A stretch of 64,000 bases of DNA from Acytostelium subglobosum LB1. Its lineage: Eukaryota > Evosea > Eumycetozoa > Acytosteliales > Acytosteliaceae. A program made the position numbers and the translations under genes. The notes below the pieces were generated by a model that saw only the letters and a program-made list of their open reading frames with translations, made no database searches and was not told where the DNA came from. The stretch spans positions 1 to 64,000 of the forward strand of contig NW_012236524.1 in the NCBI RefSeq assembly GCF_000787575.1, in the 5' to 3' direction. Positions 22,834 through 33,944 of the stretch are shown here, piece by piece (within the stretch, counting starts at the first letter, position 1; the number at the start of each line of letters is the position of its first letter).

Positions 22834-23897
22834 ATGTCAGACATACCTGTGAATGAAGTGATAAGTGAGGTGGCACTCATTTTCACTTTAGTTATCCTCC
22901 AGAACAATGTGTCCATTGACAAGGATGATCTACAAAGGTTCAACGACAAGCTATTGGCCAACATCCAGGATTGTATTGATCCAGTCAATGGAGTCCTCTT
23001 GAGCTATGGTATCTTCCCGACAGCAGCCTGCATCAATCATTCATGCCTCCCCAACACGGTCCGATACACTGACAACAATGGCATGTTGGTGTTCCGCAGC
23101 AACAGGGCCATCCAGTCGGGTGAAGAGATCACCACAAACCGTATTCCTGAAGTGATGCTCACAAGATCCAAGCCACTTAGGAACATTGTGACCAAGCAGC
23201 TTGATATCCATTGTACTTGCATTCGCTGCACCGTTGACAACAAGGAGTATCGATGTCCAACGTGTGGCCTTGGAGTTGACCGAAGTATGATCAAGACATG
23301 GGAGCCATTGCCAGAGATCAACTTGATGGCCGAGTGTACCAGTGTACCAAAGGTCATATCACCATGGCTGGTTACTACGAGATGCTAGACGACTCGGATC
23401 CCCACTTTTTCTGCCAACCATCAATGGTAGACTTGGAGCCCATCCTATTGCAATACTTCCAGAAGGGAAGTGGCAAGTTGATGCACCTTCAACAAGTGAA
23501 GTTGGTTGACTTGGTGCAAAGGAAGCAGTACCACTTGTGGCCAAGAGCAATCGAGAGTCTTTGGAAGAGGTTCGAGGTTGCCTTTGACAACCACAAAGGT
23601 ATCATACCAGAGATCTATGCGATGTTTGAACATGTACATTGCACTAGGACGTACCTCCAAGAACACCAAGAAGATGAGTGAGGTCAAAGAGTTGTGCCGA
23701 CAGCTATTGGAACAAAACATTCAACTATCGACGCACAACTATCGTCATTTGTTCCATTACATATTCTCGATGAAGTTTGTCAGTTCATAGAGTCATTGGA
23801 TAGTTTGGCACCAAACTATATCATCGAGCATCACACTCAACTATCCAAGCATTATCATCATCATCGCCATGACTTTGAAGAGTTGTTCAAGCAATAA
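22834..23897 (+). pseudogene. Truncated TPR-SET-MYND family pseudogene
   Basis: Only the second half of the family is present: SET core INHSCLPN and SGEEI, the post-SET cysteines (CTCIRC, CPTCG) and the C-terminal domain. The N-terminal TPR and MYND parts seen in the neighbouring gene at 24077 are missing. The frame changes near 23320 and again near 23680 and 23800, although each piece aligns well with the neighbour (for example DGRVYQCTKGH). The end HDFEELFKQ matches CEFEQLFTIK in the intact gene. A 5'-truncated, decayed duplicate of the next gene. Confidence 0.8.
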
Positions 23898-24076
23898 TAT
23901 CATTCATTCACTGTTTGTATCTGTTTGTGTATCTGTTCGCAAATGATTGTTTGAATGAATGAAAGATTGTGAAGCTCGAGGGTCAAAGTGAAGTTCTCCC
24001 TAACTCACAGATTGATTCATACTTCATCTTGCGCATATTCATAGAGATAGAGATAATAGAGATAATAGAGATAGAT

Positions 24077-26319
24077 ATGGATAAGATAAACTTGACCAAG
24101 GAGGAATATGATCTAGTTGAAAAGGTTTATGATATGTTCAAGAAGGGACAACAGGTAGACAAGGCGACTCTTGAGAAGGTGGTACATATGCAGAAGAGTG
24201 TACAACTGCTCAAGCCACCTTATAAGAATAACTTGATGAGTCAGTTCAGTACTGGTATGAGTCAGCCTTTGAGCGAGACACCACAGAAGTCATACAGCAC
24301 TGTAAAGCAGGTCATTGAACGAATGGAGCAACTCAAGAAGCTGGGCAATGACGCGTTCACCAGAGAGGAGTACTGGTTCTCTGTGTCATACTACACGATG
24401 GCACTAAGATGTTTCGATAAACACTCAATGTCACTTGCCAATGCTGATGCACAGGAAGTGAAAGAGATGAGGAAGTTGGCCGCGATCATTTCCACCAACT
24501 TATCCCTATCATACGTTAAACAGGACTACATTCAAGAGTCAGCGACCGTTGCCGAGAAGGCGATTGCCTATGACGAGACGAATGCCAAGGCATTCTTCCG
24601 ATCGGGCTACGCCCTACAGCGACTGGGCATGGTGGACAAGGCCACGGCACACTATCAACATGGACTGAGACTGGCCACAAGCAGCAAGAACAACGCACTT
24701 CATGGACAGATCAAGAAGGAGCTGGATCATGTCTTCTTGCAGCAGAGGCAGAATGCTGCCAATCGTATACACACACGAACACGTATCGCCAACGACACAT
24801 CATTCTCTGCATTCCCCGTCAGCCTCGTTTGGGATCCGGTCAAGGGCAGGACACTCTCGGCCAACAAGGACGTCCCCAAGGGCGCCCTAATCCTTCGTGT
24901 TGCTCCCTTTGGTGCTGCACTGATCGATGAAACCCTGTCCACTCATTGTTCTTCATGCTTTCGTAACATAAGCTGTAAGTTAGTTTGGAACTATTCCAAT
25001 CAATCAATCAATCCAATCATTGTGACTGACTGGCCGCCATCCTCTCTTACCGTTCAGTCTGCAAACATGTACATTGCTCAAAGTGCAAGATGAATACAAT
25101 GTGCGAGGCATGTAATAGTGACAAGACGATCGCTGAGGAGCATGCCAATGAATGCGATTTGTTGGCCTTCTTGCACAAGCACACTCCCAATGCTCAGACG
25201 ACAGACTTCCGATTCATGATTCGTGTGCTGTTGCGAGCAGTCCAGCACTTGGAGGGCAAAGCCAACAAGCAAAGCACACCGGAATCATGGCGAAAGGATG
25301 GCGCACCATTCATCTATGACACGTTGGACGACCTGGATCACCTCTCGGATGTGCCATCCAACATTGACGAGAAGAAGATGGAAGCTTTCACCACGGCCAC
25401 AGGTGCGATCACCAGAGTGTTTGACATGGTCAAGGGACCGACATTCCTAGCGCAACTGGGCAAGCAGCACATCTTAGACCTTTACTCCAAGATATTGTTC
25501 AATGCACACGAGTACATTGACCCTCTCCATCAAACGGCGGTTGCACGAGGCATCTTCCCAACTGGAGCCTACCTAAATCACTCGTGCCAACCCAACTGCA
25601 TCTGGTACACGGACAACAATGGCATGTTGGCCTATCGCAGCACACGGGTGATCAAGGCAGGCGAGGAGATCGTCACCTCCTATCTGGACATCACGATGGA
25701 CCGATCAAAGAGGATCAATCGACTGCTGGAGCAATACGCATTCTACTGCACGTGTAGTCGATGCAGTGCCGACGACAATGAGTATCACTGCCCCGACTGC
25801 CGCGAGCCACTGAGCACCAAGCATCTGAAGATCTGGGAGCCACAGCCATCGATCAACTTTGACGGACGTGTGCATCAGTGCAGCAAGGGACATGCCACGA
25901 TGTCTGCAATGTTCGAGGTGCTCCAGGAGATGTCGCACAATCTACCTATCTTTGGAAAAGGACCAGTCATCGACATAGGCCTGCGCTCGTTCTTCCAGGA
26001 TGGAAGCATGATGGTGCTGAATCACTATTCGTCGCGAGCTACCCAAGCAATGGAGAATGGTTTATATGATTTAGTACCAACTACAATGGACAGGCTGTGG
26101 CAGTGCTACAAGGATGCATTTAAAGACCCCAGGGACCTAATACCATATCGATACGTTGGAGACTGTGTTCAAGTGCTATTCCCCTTGGCCAAGCGTGATA
26201 AGAGCATCCCGATAATGGGTCAGGTCAAAGAAAAGTGTCGAGCAACACTAGAGCTACAGATACAACTATCTACACATCACATACTTTGTGAGTTTGAACA
26301 ACTATTTACAATCAAATAA
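24077..26319 (+). CDS. TPR-SET-MYND protein, candidate lysine methyltransferase
   Basis: Exons 24077-24974 and 25058-26319 give 719 residues; the ATG at 24077 is preferred over an upstream non-ATG extension. A TPR-like helical region at about 75-220 (LKKLGNDAFTREEYWFSVSYYTMAL, then further helix pairs) is followed by the first part of SET (GRTLSANKDVPKGALILRVAPF). A MYND-type zinc finger from about 290 (CSSC, HCSKC, MCEAC, H-x3-C) leads to the SET catalytic segment NHSCQPN (473-479) and GEEIVTSY (from 501). Post-SET cysteines CTCSRC and CPDC complete the domain. This order matches SMYD-type methyltransferases with a front TPR region. All expected cofactor-binding residues are present. Substrate, histone or other, unknown. 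Confidence 0.85.
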
Positions 26320-26873
26320 CACACAAGTTAGTGAGTGAGTGACTCGTTGGCGTAGAGTGTCCTTCTCTTGAATCAGACTCTACATCCTAGCTCGAGCAGT
26401 TGACATCCATTTCTTGTAAATCATTCATTCATTCATTCATTCATTCGTTCATTCAATCAATGCCAAGTGTGAAAGAAGCAATGCCCAAGAAGGTGACATG
26501 AGATGACATGACCAACTATGGTTCCAGTATTACCCAGGATGATGAATCCATCTGAATCTGAATCATTATCCCTGGACATGTCTCTATTACCAATTACGTA
26601 AGTCATTAATTGGTGTTAATGGGGTCTATGATGTTCTACTCAAACACACTCTTTGAAAAAAGAAGAACAAACTCTGGGTTCGTTTTTAAAAGATCTGGAT
26701 AGAACTGTGTTCTGTTTCATTCTTCAATCGGATATATGCACAAGACAAAGATATAAAGATGGCCGCAATGACAGTCATAATATTCATTCAGTCAAACAAA
26801 TCAATCAATCAATCAATCAAATAATCAAATAATAATCAACTTTATTAATCTAATCAATCAATCAATAATAATA
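26320..26873. other. Spacer before the dehydrogenase gene
   Basis: Non-coding. Holds two tetranucleotide runs (about 26421-26460 and 26799-26822). No RNA gene or further feature recognised. Confidence 0.5.
26421..26460. repeat. CATT/CAAT microsatellite
   Basis: About seven CATT units, then CGTT and CATT, shading into CAAT units. Confidence 0.85.
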
Positions 26874-27752
26874 ATGTCACAACAATCATTGGTATTTTAT
26901 ATTACAGGCGCATCAAAGGGACTGGGAAAGGTGTTTACTCAGAGATTGTTGGAGAAGGGACATAAGGTTGCTGCAACATCGAGAGACACTGATCAGTTGA
27001 AGAGTGCAATTACCAACGCTTCGGATGATGCTTTCCTGCCATTGAAGGTCGACTTGGTAAATGAGCAATCGGTCTCTGATTCATTGGCCGCAGCAGTGGC
27101 CAAGTTTGGCCGTATTGATGTCGTCATCAATAATGCCGGCTTTGGTATCGGTGGAACGACCGAGGAGATGAGCGACAGCGAGTTGCGCCAGAACTTTGAT
27201 ATCAACTTCTTTGGCCTGGTCAATGTATTGAGAAACGTCGCGCCAATCCTTCGCAAGCAGGCCAGTGGATTCGTCCTCAACATCTCGTCAATCGCCGGAT
27301 TCGTCGGTCACTACCCAGGCTTTGGAGCATACTGCGCCACCAAGTTTGCCGTTGATGGTATCACTGAGGGCTACGCTGCCGAGTTGCAACCATTTGGAGT
27401 GCGCGTGGCCACCATCAACCCAGGATACTTCCGCACAGATTTCCTCAGAGCCGAGTCATTCCTGACCACCAAGATCAAGATCGATGCCTACGAGGCTGCA
27501 CACAAGGTCGAGGAAGTGCACCGTACCCAAGTCCATGGCAATCAACAGGGTGATCCAGCCAAGCTCCTTGACGTCATCCTACATCTTGTCCAAAACACAT
27601 CGATTGAGAACGTTCCCCTGCATCTCTTTGTTGGACCCGATGCCCACACTCATGCCAAGGATAAGATTGCAAGATTGAACAAGGATCTTGATACCTGGGA
27701 GACTTTGGCCAAGTCCACCAACCATGATGATGTTGTTGCCAAGCAGCAATAA
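26874..27752 (+). CDS. Short-chain dehydrogenase/reductase
   Basis: A single exon of 292 residues with the classical SDR pattern: cofactor loop TGASKGLG (11-18), Arg at 37 suggesting NADP(H) preference, NNAG at 86-89, NISS with the catalytic serine at 138 or 139, and YCATK with Tyr153 and Lys157. The segment INPGYFRTDF follows as in other classical family members. No signal peptide or membrane segment, so it is probably cytosolic. The substrate cannot be told from sequence. It resembles the bacterial and fungal oxidoreductases often annotated as SDR of unknown specificity. Confidence 0.9.
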   Translation: MSQQSLVFYITGASKGLGKVFTQRLLEKGHKVAATSRDTDQLKSAITNASDDAFLPLKVDLVNEQSVSDSLAAAVAKFGRIDVVINNAGFGIGGTTEEMSDSELRQNFDINFFGLVNVLRNVAPILRKQASGFVLNISSIAGFVGHYPGFGAYCATKFAVDGITEGYAAELQPFGVRVATINPGYFRTDFLRAESFLTTKIKIDAYEAAHKVEEVHRTQVHGNQQGDPAKLLDVILHLVQNTSIENVPLHLFVGPDAHTHAKDKIARLNKDLDTWETLAKSTNHDDVVAKQQ

Positions 27753-28026
27753 TACCATGTTTGGATGGTATATCATCAAACTGGATAATGGTCACCTAAT
27801 ATATAATAATAAATTAAATAATGTACACACAATAATATTTCCTTTCCATGGATTGAATGAATGATCATTCTTGAAGTGTGTCCCCACACTCGTTCACTTC
27901 AAACATAACTTCTAAGCCGAACCCGCCTTTCAATTCAATTTGCCCAAACAACAAACAAACAAACACTCAAAAGCACGTGAATGAATGATAAATAGGTTGT
28001 ACAGATAACTATTAATACATACAAAC

Positions 28027-28043
28027 ATATATATATATATATA
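28027..28043. promoter_or_regulatory. AT run directly before a start codon
   Basis: An alternating AT tract three bases upstream of the ATG at 28047; possibly part of the promoter or 5' leader. Function is not shown by sequence. Confidence 0.3.
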
Positions 28044-28046
28044 AAC

Positions 28047-28442
28047 ATGTCAATGTTTACAAAGAACGGTGTACCATTCACACTTGGTCAGATGAATGAT
28101 CAAAACCTACCTCTGACAGCTGATCGACTAAAAAGTCGGTCTACGCCACCTAACAGTTCATCAAAGTACTGGGACTCTAATAATATGAACACTTGGATCG
28201 ATCGTTCTTACGTCGAGTCAGAGGTATACGTCAAGTATCAGAAGGAACAGGACGCAATCAATGGCATCGTAGAGCCAACAAAAGAGGAAGGTGCAGCTGC
28301 CGACGACGACGACGATGATGACGATGACGAAGATGAGAACAATGACGAAGTCAACAACAAGAACTCAACACAGACTACAACAACTACAACTACGACAACA
28401 TTGAAAGGATCAACGATCACAGACATCAACAAAAAGAAATAG
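28047..28442 (+). CDS. Small hypothetical protein with acidic tail
   Basis: 131 residues from a good ATG. The first 80 residues are of normal composition (TLGQMNDQNLPLTADRL, YWDSNNMNTWIDRSYVESEVYVKYQKEQ). Then comes an Asp/Glu run (about residues 90-105) and a Thr-rich tail. I recognise no family. No signal peptide or membrane segment. The frame is open only on this strand in a way that fits codon use of neighbouring genes, so it is probably real, but the low-complexity second half weakens the call. Confidence 0.5.
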   Translation: MSMFTKNGVPFTLGQMNDQNLPLTADRLKSRSTPPNSSSKYWDSNNMNTWIDRSYVESEVYVKYQKEQDAINGIVEPTKEEGAAADDDDDDDDDEDENNDEVNNKNSTQTTTTTTTTTLKGSTITDINKKK

Positions 28443-28932
28443 AGAGTTAAAGAGATAGAGATAGACAAATATATATAGTGCTACCCAATAGTTAGATCGA
28501 CCGGTAGACAACCCAAATGGCAGGGAACTGAATGAAATGAATGAATGAATGAATGAATGAATGTGGAGGACACCAACTACGACAAGAAGATGATGTTGAC
28601 GACGATGATGACGACAAATGACAGAGACACAGGGTGGCAAGTCGAACCTGGATCAATAACGAATATCAAGATCATCCGTCCGAAGCAACAGAAACAACAA
28701 CAACATCAACTCCGATAGTCATTGGTATTCGTTGTACATACAGCGCCCAGCCAACCTCCAACATCCCAGCTCCAAGCTCTTAAGGACAAACTTGCGACCA
28801 CAAACAAATACAATACAAGCCAACAAAGAGAGCAGAGCATAGAAGAGGTGCATATTATCAATCACCTCTGAATGTACCAACTATATATCATCGTGCGTCA
28901 AATCGTTCTTTTTATTTAATACCAAACATGTA
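28443..28932. other. Spacer with AATG repeat
   Basis: Contains an AATG run at about 28531-28563. The rest, up to the end of the minus-strand secreted protein gene, has no convincing frame. Confidence 0.5.
28531..28563. repeat. AATG microsatellite
   Basis: About eight AATG units with one irregular unit near the start. Confidence 0.85.
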
Positions 28933-29526
28933 TTACGAACATCTGTTCCAATAGCCTTGCTGGCAGTCGAGTGTGACCTCCATGATGTATTGGAGACCGA
29001 GTGTCTGGCACTTGGGATCGTTCCAAGCGCTATAGATGATAGTGCCGTTGGTCAAACACTCGATGGTCGTGGGCTCCATTTCATTCTCAGGATTCTCAAA
29101 GCAGGTGTCTGTGGGGAAGTAGCTGACTACGTTGGGCTGGCAGTCGCTATCCATCTGCGATCCAAAACTGAAAGAGTTGGCGGGTAGTGTAGGACTGTCT
29201 GTCACGACATATGTACCTGAAGTGAACTCGCCATATGATGATGTGTAGTCAGAGTTGATAGGGATGTTGGTCGTGTCCATCAAGTTCTGGCAGGCGTCAT
29301 CATCGTAGAGCATCCAGACGATGTTGTTGTTGTCCGAATCGATTGTGTATAGGGTGGAACTGATGCCCACTGGTACTTGGTAGAGGTATACAACTGTGTT
29401 GTAGCACTGTCCAACCTTGAAGTAGATACCAATATCATTGGTGTTCTGAATCAGGACATACTGTGCCAACGAGGCATTGCTGAAGCATGCAATCACGATT
29501 ACCAAAATGACCAACAGTGACTTCAT
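28933..29526 (-). CDS. Secreted cysteine-containing protein of unknown function
   Basis: 197 residues, one exon. The N-terminus (MKSLLVILVIVIACFSNASLAQ) is a clear signal peptide with probable cleavage after SLA, about residue 21. The mature part holds eight cysteines in patterns suggesting four disulfides, and no further membrane segment or GPI-type tail is visible, so it should be secreted or lumenal. The middle is rich in Ser, Thr, Asp and Tyr. I do not recognise the family; dictyostelids have many small secreted proteins of this kind. Its minus-strand neighbour downstream of the spacer is glucosidase II. Confidence 0.75.
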   Translation of the reverse strand: MKSLLVILVIVIACFSNASLAQYVLIQNTNDIGIYFKVGQCYNTVVYLYQVPVGISSTLYTIDSDNNNIVWMLYDDDACQNLMDTTNIPINSDYTSSYGEFTSGTYVVTDSPTLPANSFSFGSQMDSDCQPNVVSYFPTDTCFENPENEMEPTTIECLTNGTIIYSAWNDPKCQTLGLQYIMEVTLDCQQGYWNRCS

Positions 29527-29716
29527 CTCTCTTTATAAACTTATCTCTATCTTTGATTAATCAATGATTATTGATACTTCGTCTTTGCGGCTTCCAAAAG
29601 ACCTTTGCCTTTTTTGTGATCAAAAAATATCTGACCCTCCAAGTCAATGATTGGCATTGACCGATCAATCAATCAATATTTATTTCTACAGGTACCAATC
29701 CATCCATCTCACAAGC

Positions 29717-32517
29717 CTAATACTCTACCTCAATCAACCAATTGGATGATATTGGTATGTACAGCTTGTCAATGGTTAGCTTGAGCATTGTCCTGTCATA
29801 CTCGAATGGTAGGTTGTGGCCCTCGCGAGTCACACTGGAAGGTCGCTTGTCAACACCCATAACAACGATACGCTCAACGGTGCTGGCGGGCTTGTATACT
29901 GCACTGTTGTCCATTGAGGATGATTGTATCTTGCCATGATTGTAAACGAATGATCGATAGAGGTATTGTCCCTTCTGGTAGTCGAACGAATGTCCGTCAT
30001 CAATGTACAATTCGCCACGTGCTTGTTGTGTGGCCGATAGGGCCACGACCAGGGTATAGGGGTCATCGACCATGTGCTTGGTTGATGGACGCACTCTCTC
30101 CTTCTTTGGCACGATCGTGCCACCACGCTGATAGACGGGTATCTTATCGAGAGGTGTGGCCACCTCCATGTGGCAGGCAAAGTATCTCTTGAGTGTGTCG
30201 ATGTCGTACCATGTTTGTGTGTCACCACCTGGTAGCATTACTCTTGTTGTCTTTGCCCCCTGTTCAACAACTGGGACCACCAACAATGAATTGCCGACCA
30301 TGAACTCGTTGTCGACAGCGAACAAAGATGGGTCCGATGGGAACTCCACCCAGAGTGGACGCATGGTGGGTGCGCCAGTCAATGTGTTCTGGTAGAAGAG
30401 TGTGTACCAAAGTGGGAGATAGGTGTAGCGGCGTAGGATGGCGGCCTTGATGATGCCGAGGTAGGGATCTCCGAACAACCATGGCTCGCGGCGCTTGGTG
30501 TCATGATGAGAGTGTCCACGGAAGAATGGCTGGAATGATCCCGCCTGGTACCATCGTGCCAATAACTCGCCATCTGGGTTACCAAAGAAACCACCAACGT
30601 CTGCACCACTGAATGTAATGCCCGTCAGGCCTAGTGAGAGGAGCATGGGCTGGGCCGCCTTGAGATGCGACCACTTGGCAGCATTGTCACCTGTCCAGAT
30701 GGGTCCGAATCGCTGGGTGCCTGCAAAGAATGATCGTGACAACACAAAGGGACGGTCATTCTTGTCGGTGTTACGATCGACCAAACCCTTTGCTGTCGCC
30801 ATGTGCTGGTAGAAGCCGTAGAGATTGTGGACTTCACGATGCTCTGCGTTGCCATAGTGTAGGGCATCCTTGTTCATTGATACCTCGGGTCCGTTGAAGA
30901 CTGACGGCTCATTCATGTCGTTCCATGTGTATAGGATTGGAGTGGAGCCCTGGTACTTGTTGTAGGCAAACTGTGAAGCCCACCAGTCGCGCGCCTGTGG
31001 GTTGGTAAAGTCAATGTAGCTGCTGTCACCTGGCCAGCAATAACCAACGTACTCCTCACCCTTATTGTTGTTGACAAAGTACTTGTTGCTCTTCGCCTCA
31101 TTGTAGATGTAGTAGGAAGGTTCACGCATGATGTGCGGGTCGACGATAGACACCATCTTCCTGCCCTTGGCTTCGATCTTTGCCAGCATGTCCTTGGGTG
31201 AGCCAAAGTTGGCCTTGTCCCAAGTGAAATATCTCTTTTCATTAGTGTGCTCAATGTCCAGCCACATCACGTCATAAGGTATACTATTGTCATCGAATCC
31301 AGAGTCAACCTCCTCGACATCTTGTTGACTCTATGAGCGCGTATAAATGAATGATTGACTGTAAGTCAATGGACGTCGATGGAGCACGCGAGCATACATA
31401 CAACATAGTTCCAACGGCATTGGTGGTAACCAAGTGAGAATAATTGTGGAAGTGCAGTTGTACCTGTCAGTGCGGCGTACTGCGAGAAGACCTTGAGTGG
31501 AGTTGGACCCGTGAGGAAGAAGACGTCCATGACACCAGTCTCACTGATCCAATGTGTGTACTTTGAGTTGATGCCATCAGACACATCGATAAAGGTCTCG
31601 GCAGAGTTGAGCCAAAACACTCCAACAGTCTTGTTGGCATCGTGTGAGAGCATCAGTGGCACGGCACCGTACAACGCTGTGGTCTTGTCGAGCTCATACT
31701 CAAACACGTCCAGGTTGTACAATCTGTATGGGTTGTCGTTGATCTTGTTACCACGAGTTGAGCGCAGTGCAAGCGATGTGGTGTGTTCGGGGATGCCATA
31801 GACGTGCGATGTGCCAATGAAGCTGATGTCCATGGCGACGGACATTGGACCGCGAGGCCTGCTGTCAGGATGGTCTCTAAACATCTCGGGCCATTTGGTG
31901 TCGGGCGCAGGATGTGTCAGCGTGCGTTCAAACTTGAAGAAGCTGCGCTCGTTGGCAGAGATGGCCAGGATGTCGTCGACAAAGACATCGAGCTTGAACG
32001 GTCGGTATTGGATACGTGCGTAAGAGTGTCGACCAAACTCAAACGTGGCGTCGTTGTCACTGCTCATATGCAGTGTCTTGATGGGTGCGTACTCGATGTT
32101 GGGGAGCAGCACATCATTGACTTGATAGCGCTTGTTCTTGGTGACGGACACCTTCTCTGTGATGGTCATACGGATGGTGTCATCTTCAAGTGCGCGTATC
32201 TCCAGTGATAGTGGGTGTTCCCTGTCGGAGTGGCCCTCCTTGTCGGCAAGGCCCTCTTCGATCAAGTCAGCTTGCAGACGACCCTCTGTATCAATATGTA
32301 AAGATGATGGTACTATCTTATAATGTATACGTGAAGGGTCGTCTTCTATATTACGATTGACTCTACAGAATGATTGATCATTACATTGTTTGAACTTGTT
32401 CAGATCGACTGCTTCTGTTGGTGTTACTATAATATCATTGGTCAATAACACCATTGTTATATATAAAAATAACAACAAAGTAGTTGTTCTAGTTCTTGTA
32501 CTGTTATACATATACAT
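29717..32517 (-). CDS. modA: Glucosidase II alpha subunit (GH31)
   Basis: Exons 31402-32517 and 29717-31330, joined in phase 0 across a 71-base intron (GTATGT donor), give 909 residues. A signal sequence (TTLLLFLYITMVLL) leads into an N-terminal beta domain and a GH31 barrel. The nucleophile motif WNDMNE has Asp510, and the acid/base motif WTGDNAA has Asp587. The intron falls in GYHQCRWNY, just before the PYDVMWLDIEHTN active-site strand. Glucosidase II trims glucose from N-glycans in the endoplasmic reticulum, and the D. discoideum gene is modA. Length and order fit that enzyme, and no HDEL-type tail is present, as expected for the alpha subunit, which is held by its beta partner. Family certain, symbol by analogy. 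Confidence 0.9.
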
Positions 32518-32678
32518 AATAATGAATGTTGTTGTTCAATATCTTGTTGTATCCGTGTTGGTCTTAGCAACGTTGTTGTGGTGGGCTCTAACTTTTGTCA
32601 ACTTTGACACCCAGCTTTGACGAGACTTGTGAAAAACAAACATACCCTCACACATACCCTCGCACAAATACCCTCACT

Positions 32679-32705
32679 CATTCACTCATTCATTCATTCA
32701 TTACA
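32679..32705. repeat. CATT microsatellite
   Basis: Imperfect run of CATT units, about 160 bases upstream of the start of the minus-strand glucosidase II gene. Confidence 0.8.
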
Positions 32706-33239
32706 TTGTCAAGTTGTTATTAAATGATTATCTGTATAACTACAACTAATGAATGATAACAACAATAACAGATAGATAATTAAGTTCTCAATAGTTTGGG
32801 AGATGTTGTTCAACTTGAACAACACCAAAATGCATGGTATGAAGAGGAAGAAGACGATGATCGCGATCAATAATGTTTGCTGATGCTTATGGATGGATAT
32901 CAATATCATATCACGATTAATTACATAATTCTCTATCTTTACTAACTTTGTATCCTTCACTGAATTGTATTATATCCCGTGAAAAGGTGCCATCACCAGG
33001 TCTTAATAATATAACTTTGCATAGCCAGATGGGTCCACCCAAACAAAGAGAGGTACTTCACTTATTCAATTCCGATCAACACGCACAATTGTGTTATTTT
33101 CTTCGGACTTTGATCACGTGTTACTCAAGATTGATGATGGAATTTCCTTCAAAAAACACTCATTGAGGCGAAAGTTTGATCCAAAAAAAACAAAACACAA
33201 GATTCCAGTGGATTTTTTTTAAAGATCTTTTGAATGATG

Positions 33240-33560
33240 GCTCAGCTTGTTTGTGATGGCCTTCTGTGTTTCACCCACACCCCAGACTCGCGCACTCAAA
33301 TCCGTGAGGTGACGAACCGCTTTGGCTCTCGGACAGTTTGGGGGCCGGTATGGGCCACCCTTTGCCCCCAGATCAGATCCTTCACACTTTGGTCTACAAA
33401 AAATCAATTGGATCATTTACACAATAGAGAGGCTCACTGGGGGCCGTCTTCTTCTAGATGGTGGTGTTGGTGGGCCACATCACACCTGCCTCTCTTTGTG
33501 TTAGTGAGAGTGCCCGCGATTACGGATACTTACGGCGATACTTCTGATCAAACAATCCCA
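33240..33560. other. GC-rich non-coding block
   Basis: Base composition rises sharply against the flanking AT-rich spacer. The motif GGGGGCCG followed at a distance by GGGCCAC occurs twice (from about 33350 and from about 33437). A GGGGGC / GCCCCC pair around 33350-33370 could form a stem. Reading frames here lack sense codon structure. Could be a structured RNA or a relic of a repeat; no family recognised. Confidence 0.3.
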
Positions 33561-33944
33561 CCTCCCGCTCCTCTTCCCACCTTCAAACCTATCACTTGTC
33601 GACAACCCACCTATCACTCAATCAAACAAATAACTCTACATGTGTAGAAGTAGGTCTCAACTCAATTAAACTTAATAACTTCAGCTCGTCAGGTCAGCCA
33701 GGAATCACACCCACCCAATCAATCAATTAGCAATCCTTCTTCCAAAGTTAGACTAAGACTTACAATAACAACAACAACATCATACAAATATCAGGATAAG
33801 GAACAGATTAGATTGATCATCCAATCTTACGACTCCTCACTTTGGAGTGCCAATTAAACAATCAGTTCAATCAATCAAACATCCAAATCACTTTATTATT
33901 TATTTATTATTATTATCATTCACATATCATCAATATAATCAATC

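Larger units (their letters stand above)
32518..33944. other. Long spacer between glucosidase II and the GATA gene
   Basis: Contains three ACCCTC-type units near 32643-32674, a CATT run at 32679-32705, AT-rich sequence, a GC-richer block at about 33240-33560 described separately, and the probable promoter of the GATA gene. A minus-strand frame near 32709-32960 has two hydrophobic stretches but lacks a good ATG start, so I do not call it a gene. Confidence 0.45.

Noticed and set aside
26421-26460. CRISPR-like spacing of tetranucleotide runs
   Set aside because: Simple microsatellites without repeat-spacer structure in a eukaryotic genome.
28238-28468. Minus-strand Ser/Val-rich frame
   Set aside because: Antisense of the Asp and Thr runs of the small acidic protein.
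32709-32960. Minus-strand 83-codon frame with two hydrophobic stretches
   Set aside because: Starts with GTG, not ATG, in AT-rich DNA that readily gives hydrophobic residues; no further support.
33234-33647. Plus-strand 137-codon frame over the GC-rich island
   Set aside because: Trp/Pro/His-rich composition, no recognisable motif, and overlapping frames on both strands; reads like chance in GC-rich DNA.
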